This document shows, piece by piece, positions 1 to 7,900 of a DNA stretch of 12,051 nt; the first letter of the stretch is position 1, and each line of letters begins with the position of its first letter. A program made the position numbers and the translations under genes. The notes beneath the pieces were generated by a model that made no database searches, had not been told where the DNA came from, and saw nothing but the letters and a program-made list of their open reading frames with translations. This stretch comes from Microcaldota archaeon. GTDB taxonomy: Archaea > Micrarchaeota > Micrarchaeia > Anstonellales > Anstonellaceae. The DNA lies in assembly GCA_026396355.1 (NCBI GenBank), contig JAPLWY010000038.1, positions 1-12,051 on the forward strand. The letters run 5' to 3'.

Positions 1-987
1 ATCCCGCCCGTTCTGTATGTATGATTCGCCCGCACTCGCTGTCGGTGCTTCTGGCATGCAGCAAATCGGCCTTCCCGCGCAAAGCAAAAAGTCCTTGGTC
101 TGGCTGCGCCCATTCATCAGCTGGTCGATTTCCTCCTGGAAATACGTGGTGATGGAATCGCCTATCAGGACCATCATCCACGGATATATGAAATAGAGCG
201 CAAGCGCAAGGCCGATGAGCGCGTTCGCGCCGTTCTTGAATCCGAATATCCGCAGGAATATGCCTGCCGGAAGCAGGAGCGTAAGCATCGAATTCTGTAT
301 GAAGCAGAGCAGGAATTCGTGCGCAGTCCATTCCACCACGGAAACGGTTATCAGCTGCGTCACCATTCCCATCGCGTCGAAAACCGGGCGGAACATGGGC
401 GACATCTGAAAGCCAAGGTAAAAGCCTTCCAGGCCCGGTATCTTCGGCTGCGGGGTCTGCTTGGCAAAAAAGGTCATGACGGTGTTTGCCACCATCACCA
501 TCCCGAAATTCATCGCGGACGTGTTCTTTATTATGACGGAATACGCGCGCGCAGTCCCCAAGTTCTGCTCGCCAACCTGCGAAAGCACAAGCACTGTGGC
601 GGTGAAAATTCCCAGTATCACCGCGCCCTCAATCACTCCCCAAAGCTGGTTTTTCACGAACGCATTGTACTGGGGGGTGCCCAAGAGCCCGCCCAGGACA
701 TAGCCGGCCGCAGCTATGAATATTCCGGTTCCAAGCGCGGCTAACGAAATCTGGAGCCAGTCCAGCCCATGGGTCATCTTCTGGCATTCCACTGCCTTTG
801 CCTCGCCAAAATAGCTCCCAAGCCCAAGCACGTCATTATCCTGCGGATCTATGGTTGTGTTCGCATAGCTCCCGCTGTCAGGGATGAACGGGTTATTGGT
901 CGCAGCCGCAATTCCGGCAAACCCCAGCCAAAGCAGGGCTAGGGCAAGCGCAATCACGCCCAATGTGCGGTTTTTCGTGCCCATCAT
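1..987 (-). CDS. Polytopic membrane protein, paralogue 1 (VirB6/TrbL-like architecture), 3' end cut by window
   Basis: This reading frame stays open from the ATG at 987 to the window edge, giving 329 codons with the C-terminus missing. The ATG overlaps the upstream gene's TGA (ATGA), so translational coupling is likely; a second ATG follows directly at 984. A signal peptide or first helix covers residues 8-28, then a short outer loop with an NTT sequon. Further hydrophobic segments lie at about 78-102, 114-137, 205-248 and 256-276. Family signatures are GYVLGG at 95-100 followed by FVKNQL at 110-115, and LPAGIFLRIF at 239-248 followed 23 residues after R246 by P269 in YFIYP. The last visible part has a cysteine cluster (LLCAGRPICC, 301-310), probably in an outer loop. 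It is the fourth gene of the leftward operon. The exact biochemical function is not recognised; a channel or assembly subunit of an envelope complex is inferred. Confidence 0.85.
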   Translation of the reverse strand, partial: MMGTKNRTLGVIALALALLWLGFAGIAAATNNPFIPDSGSYANTTIDPQDNDVLGLGSYFGEAKAVECQKMTHGLDWLQISLAALGTGIFIAAAGYVLGGLLGTPQYNAFVKNQLWGVIEGAVILGIFTATVLVLSQVGEQNLGTARAYSVIIKNTSAMNFGMVMVANTVMTFFAKQTPQPKIPGLEGFYLGFQMSPMFRPVFDAMGMVTQLITVSVVEWTAHEFLLCFIQNSMLTLLLPAGIFLRIFGFKNGANALIGLALALYFIYPWMMVLIGDSITTYFQEEIDQLMNGRSQTKDFLLCAGRPICCMPEAPTASAGESYIQNGRD

Positions 988-2297
988 ATCAGCCTTGAAA
1001 GCAGTGCGATTTCAACATCTCCCCCGATCATCGGCGAAATCACCTTGTATGCTGCAAGCGTGGTCATTATCCCGAGGAAGGGTATCAGAAGCGTGAATAC
1101 CATTATTGCCGCGAGCGTGGCTATCGGCCCCTCTTTTGAAAACGCGGTGGTTGTGAAAAAGCTCTTCAGCGTTTGGTACCATCCGCCGCCCTGGACCGAC
1201 TTCCAGGCGCCCTTGAACGTAGTGAGCGGGCCCGTGCTCGCTTCCGTTTCCGTTTGCGACGACGTGCCGCAAACGTCCATCACATTAAGGGTTTCATTGC
1301 TCGCATCATAGCGGGTGTAGTTGGAACTTTCAAATTGGAACCCGTTCTGCGCAAAAGGCAGCCTATTGTTCGGGTCGGTCTGATTGTACGACATGCCTAT
1401 GTTGACCGACCGGGCTCCCGGGTCCCAGCCTCCGACAAAATGGAAAAATATCGAGCTTGAAAGCACATAGAACATGGGCAGCACGAAATAAATGCAAAGC
1501 GAAAGCGCAATCAGCGTGCCTCCCAGCTTGCGCGTGAAATAGAATATCCTGAGCACCAGCCCGATTGAAAGCATTATCGGGAAAAAGCCGGCTAGGAAAA
1601 AGTCGATGAATATCTGCTGCAGCCTCACCAGCATCATGTTTTTGATTGCCGTGTCAAACAGGATGGAAAAGAAATCGCTTCCCATCGCAAGCCCGGCAAG
1701 CGGCCTCACGCTTGCCCCTCCAAGGTGTATCAGCAGCCTAAGGCTCGCGCCGATGTTCAGGTTGCTCAGGAAATAATTGAAATAATGGTTCACGAAATAC
1801 GAGAGCAGGTTCGACCGCAGGCTCTCGTACATCAGCTGCAGGTAGTCGAACGCAACCTCAAAATGGCAGGGGCGGGTGGGCAGCCTCAGGCAGGAAGGGA
1901 CATTCGGATCCAAGGGGGGGACGCAGCAAACGCTCTGGCTCGTATAATTCTGCCACCCCGTCGTGCCGGTATTGATTATCAGGATGCGCAGCGCCTCGTT
2001 CATCGCCCCTATCCCGGCAATCACCACGAGTATTATCAGCACCGAATAGAACACCTGCCCGACTTCCTTTGAAACCCACGCCTTCATCTTATCGTCCATG
2101 AGAAGGGAGGCCGCCATGTATCCCAGGGCAAGCAGGAACAGCACGGCTGCGCAGGCAAGTCCGACCATGGCTTCCCATCCCCAGCCTGCCGCCCATCCGC
2201 TTCCAGCCTGCGCCCCGCCGCCGGGTTGCGCTATGCAGCCAAAGCTAAGCAACAGTAGCGCAAAACAGCCAGCGATTGCAATCCAGGTTTTTTTCAA
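984..2297 (-). CDS. Polytopic membrane protein, paralogue 2 (437 aa)
   Basis: The start chosen is a TTG at 2297, four bases after the TGA of the preceding gene; it places a clean signal peptide (MKKTWIAIAG..., hydrophobic to about residue 20) at the N-terminus, and no ATG fits better. Hydrophobic helices lie at about 43-66, 82-106, 197-250 (re-entrant or several helices), 260-286 and 392-418. Shared signatures are GYMAAS at 59-64 with WVSKEV at 74-79, and GLVLRIF at 246-252 with P274 in CIYFVLP, 24 residues after R250. The outer loop at 107-149 has four cysteines (124, 125, 136, 144), and the loop at 287-390 has three sequons (NQT, NYT, NET) and no helix. The C-terminus IGGDVEIALLSRLI (424-437) closely matches that of the 485-aa paralogue. 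Function is unknown; a pore or scaffold subunit is inferred from topology and operon context. Confidence 0.88.
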   Translation of the reverse strand: MKKTWIAIAGCFALLLLSFGCIAQPGGGAQAGSGWAAGWGWEAMVGLACAAVLFLLALGYMAASLLMDDKMKAWVSKEVGQVFYSVLIILVVIAGIGAMNEALRILIINTGTTGWQNYTSQSVCCVPPLDPNVPSCLRLPTRPCHFEVAFDYLQLMYESLRSNLLSYFVNHYFNYFLSNLNIGASLRLLIHLGGASVRPLAGLAMGSDFFSILFDTAIKNMMLVRLQQIFIDFFLAGFFPIMLSIGLVLRIFYFTRKLGGTLIALSLCIYFVLPMFYVLSSSIFFHFVGGWDPGARSVNIGMSYNQTDPNNRLPFAQNGFQFESSNYTRYDASNETLNVMDVCGTSSQTETEASTGPLTTFKGAWKSVQGGGWYQTLKSFFTTTAFSKEGPIATLAAIMVFTLLIPFLGIMTTLAAYKVISPMIGGDVEIALLSRLI

Positions 2298-2301
2298 GTT
2301 C

Positions 2302-3285
2302 TCAATCCAGTTTCTGGTTTATGAATTTGGTGGTGCCCTTGATAAATGCGATGGTGATGGTTATCGAGAGCGCGGGCAGGAAAACCGCCTGCATTATCAT
2401 GTATGACAGGTAGCGCAGCGGCTTTATCAGCGTGTCCTCCGGGTTCCAAAGCCCGCCGTCGCTTATGGCATAGGCAAGATTGGGAGTGCCTGTCAAAACC
2501 CCGCCTAGCCGTACGTCTTCCTCAGTATTTTCGCTCTGAATCAGGGTATTCATTATGTTGCTGTGCATCACATACGTATAGGGGAATATTATCTCGAACG
2601 CGATTGCGGCGGCGATGAGAAACGCGCCCGCGGTCCTTGTGGGCGGGAATATCCTCAGCACCACTCCTGCGGGCAAAATGAACGGGAGCGAGATTGCGCG
2701 TATCACTTCGAGCACGATCTCCTGCACCATCAGGCTTGCGACAAAAGGCGTCAGCAATATGAGCAGGAAGTCTATCACCCTCTCTATCACGATGAATGCC
2801 GGAAAGCCGGGCACCATGGCGCCCCAGACCGCCAGCCCCCACCGAAAGCTCATGGAGCTGAAATACTGCGCCACCATTTTCGCCACCTCGAGCTTGACGA
2901 TGTACGGGAGCGCGATCTGGTTGCTTATCATGTTCAGGTAGTTCCTCGATATTTCAAACATGTCCCCTCCCGCCATCTTGTCTGACAGGTCAGCGGCAAA
3001 GCAGCTTGCGCCAAACACGGTTACGAAAATGAGCGCGGATATGAGCAGCTGATGAAGCTCAATCGAGACAAAGCTCTCGTACTCGCCTGTCCTGAAAAAA
3101 TTCCCGCGGTCCGGATTGCTGTCAAACACGTTTTTCCTGAAGAAGTTCGCAGCCATGTAGAAAAGCGCGAGCACGAATATCATGGTGGCAAGCGAGGTTA
3201 TCACAATCGGGGTTATGATGTTCGTAAGGAACTGCGCGGATAGCCAGTCGCTGCAAAATGATGTCAAAAGGTACATTGGTTCCAT
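2302..3285 (-). CDS. Polytopic membrane protein, paralogue 3 (327 aa, compact form)
   Basis: The ATG at 3285 is one base after the TGA of the upstream gene; another ATG sits at 3276. This is the shortest of the four paralogues. It has no cleavable signal peptide and begins in an outer or re-entrant segment with C11, as the 485-aa paralogue begins with FLCDP. Helices lie at about 22-48, 78-98, 152-195 and 201-240, with a C-terminal one at 293-316. Signatures are FYMAANFF at 42-49 with FVSIEL at 72-77, and LPAGVVLRIF at 204-213 with P235 in EIIFP, 24 residues after R211. The large Cys-rich outer loop of its neighbours is reduced here to about 50 residues (244-292), and the C-terminal IGG/LSKL signature is absent or degenerate (FIKGTTKFINQ). 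It probably forms a complex with the neighbouring paralogues; the function is not known. Confidence 0.88.
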   Translation of the reverse strand: MEPMYLLTSFCSDWLSAQFLTNIITPIVITSLATMIFVLALFYMAANFFRKNVFDSNPDRGNFFRTGEYESFVSIELHQLLISALIFVTVFGASCFAADLSDKMAGGDMFEISRNYLNMISNQIALPYIVKLEVAKMVAQYFSSMSFRWGLAVWGAMVPGFPAFIVIERVIDFLLILLTPFVASLMVQEIVLEVIRAISLPFILPAGVVLRIFPPTRTAGAFLIAAAIAFEIIFPYTYVMHSNIMNTLIQSENTEEDVRLGGVLTGTPNLAYAISDGGLWNPEDTLIKPLRYLSYMIMQAVFLPALSITITIAFIKGTTKFINQKLD

Positions 3286-3286
3286 C

Positions 3287-4744
3287 TCACACTAGTTTTG
3301 AGAGCCCGAAAATCCGCGGCTCTCCCCCTATCAGTATTGCGAAATCCTTCATCAATGTTATTGTAATTATGATCTCCATAACTATGAAAATGACGGCAAG
3401 CACGACAAGCTTGCCCGTGTTGGTCATCCCGTTTTCCACCAGCCCCTCGGCCCAATTGACTGCCTGGTACGGTGCAGTCATAATCAAAGACAAGACATTG
3501 CCGTCGGCCCTCATGCCAGTTTCAATATTCTGCATGTCGACGGATTCCTGCACCCCGTCATTTATCCTGGATTCCACCTTGCCTCCCGGCTGCTGGGCCC
3601 GGCTTTGGTATTGCCTGCTCAGGGCGTCTGTCTCGTTCAGATACTTGCCCTGGACGAGCGTCTGCTGCCTGCTGCTATCCATCACGGATTGCAGATTCCC
3701 CCCATGGCATATGCTGAACGTTGACTCATAATCCGCGTATTCGGTTATCGGGTTGGCGCACTTGCCCTGGATGCACCTCCCGGTCCGGCATTCCCCGTTC
3801 ACGCTGCAGGCCGCTCCAATCGCGCCGAGATCGGCAGGCAGGCTCGGGTTGCTTATCTGCTCATACATCCTCTGGTTGACAAGTATGGTGAGGGGATAGA
3901 TGAAATACGCGGCAAAGCAGATCGCGATTATGGTAGAGCCTGTCCTTCTTGAGAATGGGAATGCCCGCATGAACAGCCCCAGGGGCAGGAAATATCTGAG
4001 CACCGCGCTCTCTATGAACTGCAAAAGCATTTTTTGCGCCACGAATGCCGACCAGGTGGCTGCAAGCGCATCCACCACGAATATGTTTGTTTCCGAAATG
4101 ATGTTGAGCCCGCCAAACGGCATGATCCCTCCCACATTGAGCCAGACGCCAAAGTCCAGCGGCACTCCGATTCCAAAGTCAAGCGTGGATAAAAAGGAAA
4201 GCACTACCTCGTTCCGCATCATCTTGAGGTAGCTTGACAGGATGACCGGCATCATCACCCCGTCCCCGACCCGTTTCCCGAGCATGCTGTCCCAGCTTTG
4301 CTGGAACGAGACCATGCTGATTGCCATTCCCGCCCCGATGTCCGGAATGTCCATCCTGCAGCCCAGGAAATAATGCGCCTGCGCAAAAGCAAGAGTGCCG
4401 TTTGCATAATTGCCGGTCTGCGGATTGTATGGCCCGTGCATGTCCAGCCATTCAGGGCACACTCTTACCGGGGCAGTGCCGCCTCTCGGCACCTGGTCAG
4501 GCATTGCAAAGCCGCTGGAAATAAGGTCAAAAGCCCCCCCGATCAGCCCGATTGAAATAAGAATTATGATCACGGTGACCGCAAGCTCGGTCAGCTCGAC
4601 CTTGGAAAAAGCCTCAAGGCTTGGCATGGAGAAAAATTTGCCTGCCATGTAGGAAAGCGCGGTTATCGACACTGCGATCGCGAGCGCTGCGAATATGAAT
4701 TGGCACGAGAGAATATGCGCCGGGTCACAAAGAAAATAATCCAT
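3287..4744 (-). CDS. Polytopic membrane protein, paralogue 4 (485 aa) with Cys-rich outer loop
   Basis: This is the first gene of the leftward operon. The frame is open back to an ATG at 4879, but I place the start at 4744. GGGTGG lies seven bases upstream of that ATG (4757-4752), the first helix then begins as in the 327-aa paralogue, and the extra 45 codons run through the palindromes and read as low-quality sequence. Helices lie at about 13-38, 52-72, 136-146, 220-262, 270-290 and 446-466. Signatures are SYMAGKFF at 31-38 with FSKVEL at 46-51, LPLGLFMRAF at 253-262 with P284 in YFIYP, and the C-terminal IGGEPRIFGLSKLV (472-485). The outer loop at 290-440 carries a compact cysteine motif at 313-329 (C313, C319, C324, C329; spacing C-x5-C-x4-C-x4-C). 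Such small knots occur in archaeal surface proteins. Function is inferred only: a membrane subunit with an exposed domain. Confidence 0.86.
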   Translation of the reverse strand: MDYFLCDPAHILSCQFIFAALAIAVSITALSYMAGKFFSMPSLEAFSKVELTELAVTVIIILISIGLIGGAFDLISSGFAMPDQVPRGGTAPVRVCPEWLDMHGPYNPQTGNYANGTLAFAQAHYFLGCRMDIPDIGAGMAISMVSFQQSWDSMLGKRVGDGVMMPVILSSYLKMMRNEVVLSFLSTLDFGIGVPLDFGVWLNVGGIMPFGGLNIISETNIFVVDALAATWSAFVAQKMLLQFIESAVLRYFLPLGLFMRAFPFSRRTGSTIIAICFAAYFIYPLTILVNQRMYEQISNPSLPADLGAIGAACSVNGECRTGRCIQGKCANPITEYADYESTFSICHGGNLQSVMDSSRQQTLVQGKYLNETDALSRQYQSRAQQPGGKVESRINDGVQESVDMQNIETGMRADGNVLSLIMTAPYQAVNWAEGLVENGMTNTGKLVVLAVIFIVMEIIITITLMKDFAILIGGEPRIFGLSKLV

Positions 4745-4751
4745 TCTCAAG

Positions 4752-4757
4752 CCACCC
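4752..4757 (-). promoter_or_regulatory. Shine-Dalgarno-like site deciding the 4744 start
   Basis: On the minus strand this reads GGGTGG, close to the archaeal anti-Shine-Dalgarno complement GGAGGTGAT, with seven bases between it and the ATG at 4744. No comparable site precedes the in-frame ATGs at 4822 or 4879. The presence of a leader implies that transcription starts some distance upstream, probably in or near the palindromes. Confidence 0.55.
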
Positions 4758-4825
4758 TGCCTTGCGCATGACGCGCAAGCGCCGGTTCCATCCAAACGCT
4801 GCCATCCGCCTGCTTTTTTCATTGT

Positions 4826-4849
4826 AGTGTAAATTTGATAATTTACACT
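4826..4849. repeat. Perfect inverted repeat, 10-bp arms, 4-bp spacer (candidate operator 1)
   Basis: The left arm AGTGTAAATT (4826-4835) and right arm AATTTACACT (4840-4849) are exact reverse complements around TGAT. The site lies in the divergent intergenic region, about 80 bp before the leftward start codon and 100 bp before the rightward one. It is AT-rich and may overlap the leftward promoter. A dimeric transcription factor site is the simplest reading; a hairpin in RNA is the alternative. Confidence 0.8.
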
Positions 4850-4851
4850 GC

Positions 4852-4877
4852 GGACAAAATTTCGATAAATTTTGTCC
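4852..4877. repeat. Perfect inverted repeat, 11-bp arms, 4-bp spacer (candidate operator 2)
   Basis: The left arm GGACAAAATTT (4852-4862) and right arm AAATTTTGTCC (4867-4877) are exact reverse complements around CGAT. It is two bases from the first palindrome and shares its core, AAATT plus an NGAT spacer plus AATTT. Two similar palindromes placed side by side between divergent genes suggest cooperative binding by one regulator. Confidence 0.8.
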
Positions 4878-4916
4878 ATTGGCAGCCGCCTGTTTCCTAT
4901 CTACTTATTCTACATA

Positions 4917-4927
4917 ATTATTTAAAT
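4917..4927 (+). promoter_or_regulatory. Candidate TATA box of the rightward operon
   Basis: ATTATTTAAAT resembles an archaeal TATA box. Its centre (about 4922) is 28 bases before the ATG at 4950, the distance expected between a TATA box and a transcription start. This implies a leaderless or nearly leaderless mRNA beginning at that ATG, and it excludes the in-frame ATG at 4926, which lies inside the box. A second AT-rich stretch (about 4939-4948) is less well placed. Confidence 0.5.
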
Positions 4928-4949
4928 GAGATATGGGATAAATAAAAGT

Positions 4950-7900
4950 ATGAGGGCGCGCATTGCAATCCTTGCATTATTGTTGGTTTTGCTGCTTTCT
5001 GCGCCCCAATTTGCGCAATCCGGCGCTCCTGGCCCGGATTCCGTTTCGGTTGTTGGCAATGACTTGAGGTTCAAGGTAATCCAGTCGCTAAGCGTCTGGA
5101 ACAACACTGCGACGGTCCAAGTGAAATACGTGAATTACAGCCACAGCCAGCAAAGGCTCCCTGACAATTATCCCCAATCCCTCCAGGACTATTTCCGGCC
5201 AGCCAACTCCACCAGCCCGTACTCCAACGAGACGATGTCAATCAGCATCCTGCCTCTTGCGGGCGCGCCCATCTATTTCACTCTCAACGGCAATAACGTA
5301 ACCAACGGCGACGGAGATCCCATCTGCAATCCTGCGCGCACCGATTCGACCGGCGTAGCCAACTGCACCATGAATCTTACCGGGCTGCTCTCGTGCGCGC
5401 AGCTCACCACCTCGTACCGTGGCGAATCAGGCGCCAGGAGCGCATTCCAAAAGTCATCCGAATCCACGCTGGTCTGCCCGCAGGGCTCGCAGCCATTGTC
5501 CGCGCTCAGCCACACCCTTTGGCTGGGCATTTCCGCAAACATGTATGTCTGCTTTCCCGCGCTCCTGATAATGGGGCTCCTGCTCTCCTCAATGTATTAC
5601 GCGGGCAGGGACCCGCTTTCGCTGTTCGACATCACCACCCCGAAAATCCCAAAGCCAGGCAAGACCTTCAAAGTGACCGGGGGCACCGCGCCCATGATGC
5701 TGCGCTCGCTCTCCAAGACCCTCGCCAACAACGCACGCGCGACGCGCATGGACATCAAAAAGGTCACCGAGGGCTATCTCGACGTCTATTCCCGCGCCAT
5801 GGGCTGGAGCAAGGAAGAAAAGGCGAAGCAAAAAAGCCAGCTCCAAAAAGAGCTCAAAGAGCTCATGAAGGAGCATGCCGAGCTGACGAAGAAACTAATG
5901 GGTGCGGATCCTGACAAATACCGGGACGAAATCCAGAATCTGGTGAAAGACTATCTGCAGACCATGGAGCGGTACTCTCCGAACCATATCAAACAGGCGG
6001 ACCTGAACCGGATCAAACTGGATCCCCATCAGATGCGGCACCTGAAAAACGCGAAAGACCAGTTCGATAAGTTGGTGCTTAAGGACATTGGCGAAAAATT
6101 CGCCATGAACCTGCAGATCGAATCAATGAAGAAAGGGTTCGGGGCAAGGGCAAGGCCAGGCGGCAAATTCAAGAGGTTTGGCGACAAGGTAGTCGAGGGT
6201 GTGACCGCGGGGCAAAGCTGGACCCATGAGCGGATTGAAGGCATCCGCGTGCCATTGGTCGGCTCTGTCATACGCAAAGCGCTTTCCGTGCCCACCAATA
6301 TCGTGTTCAAGGGGTTTGACGCAATGGCGCAGCAGCGCAGCTCCACGCTGGCGGTTGTCGGGTCAATGCGCGATCTGAACGGCGCGCTCTGGTACAGGGC
6401 AGGCAGGGGAAAAAGCGGCCGCCTCAACGTGGTCGGCAAGGCCCACCGGTATGTCTACGAGCAATCCCTGCTGGGCAAGCTCTATCAAAAGTACCACTCG
6501 GACAAGGAAACCGAAGTCAAAGGGCAGACATGGGCGGAATACGAGAAGAAATACAACGTGCCAAACAAGAAAGCCTCCAACGCGCTCGATGCGCTCGAGG
6601 ACCACCGGGTCCACAGCATCAACGATGCCAACAATTTCCTTCAGCTCGAGCTTGACCGGCTATATACCTCGTTTTTGAAATTAAACAGCACAAAAGGAAC
6701 TCTGAATCCCGCCGACTTGAAAAGGCTTAGCGATATACGCAAGATGGAAGACTCCAATGCCATGAAAATACTCAGGATGGCCGATCTCCTGGGCGAAAAA
6801 GGCAGGAAAGCGAACAATATAAAACTGGCAAAAGACGGGAAAGACCGGTATCCCGACGGCAAAACATACGACGAGCACATCCGCGAATACGCGCACTCAG
6901 TGGCAGGGGTTGAGGGCAGTAACGGGCTTCTGGTAAAGCTTAACAAGAAAACCGGCCGATACGTCGCGGAAACCGAGGGGACCATAAGCGACGAGATCAA
7001 CAACCAGGTCCGCAATGAGCGGTTCAACCGGATCCGGGCCGATATCAAAAAGAACAACCCCGGTCTTGCGGCAAACGAAGTGGAAATCGAAGTGGCAAAG
7101 GAATTGCGCGCGCAAAAAAACTCCATACTTGACGAGATCAAGGATCGCAAGGCCATAGCCATCAAAGAGTTCAACGATAAATATGCAGGCATCTCCTCCC
7201 GCCTGACTGAGGAGCTTGCGCACAAAGACGGCGAGAAAAAATATTGCCCGCAAAAAGAGTCGCTGCAGGACAAGATGATCAAATTCGCCAACGAAATCAA
7301 TATCGGCATGCTTAAAATGGGCAAATCAGTGAATGACGCCTTCATGAGCATGAACCTATTCGGCAAGAACCCGACCGGCGCGGCCCTGACCGTGCTTCTC
7401 GGCAATCTGCTCTTCAAGAAAAACGGCGAGCTTCTCAAAGGCATCCATCCGTTCAAGGTCGGCAACAAGACAGTCTCCAAGCGCAGTGATCTTGAAGTAT
7501 CGGACATGGTGGTGCTTGAGGAGCTTTTCAACAAAGGCTCCCAGAAAATCCAGTTCAGGCAGGCGATAACCGAAGCGCTCAACCACCGGCAAAACGCCGC
7601 ATGGAACAAGGAGCTGACCAAGTTTAGGAACGAAATGCTGCAGGTTGGCAAGAGGGGCATAGACAAAGTCCTTGCCAAGCCGGGCGTGGAAGTCGATTTG
7701 CTGGAGGCTATGATGATCAGCAAGAGCTTCGGGCTGGTCAGCGCAAAAAGCGCCTCGTTTTGCCGCACTTCGCTTTTTGCAAACCTTGGCAGCAGCGCTG
7801 AAGAAGTAAGCATAGCGATGAGCCCAAGCCTGAAAGGCGCGTATGTTACGGTCAGCGATCTGGCAAAGCTGCACGAATCGCTGGAAAGGGCGGTGAGCCG

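Noticed and set aside
319..744. 141-codon plus-strand open frame rich in His and Arg
   Set aside because: It is antisense to the partial membrane protein, and its composition is typical of a reversed hydrophobic coding frame.
4826..4877. The palindromes as transcription terminators
   Set aside because: Both neighbouring genes are transcribed away from this region, the stems are AT-rich, and no T-run follows them in a useful orientation.
4745..4879. 45-codon N-terminal extension of the 485-aa membrane protein
   Set aside because: It is encoded by the palindromes and promoter region, has no ribosome binding site at 4879, and the 4744 start has GGGTGG upstream and matches the paralogue's N-terminus.
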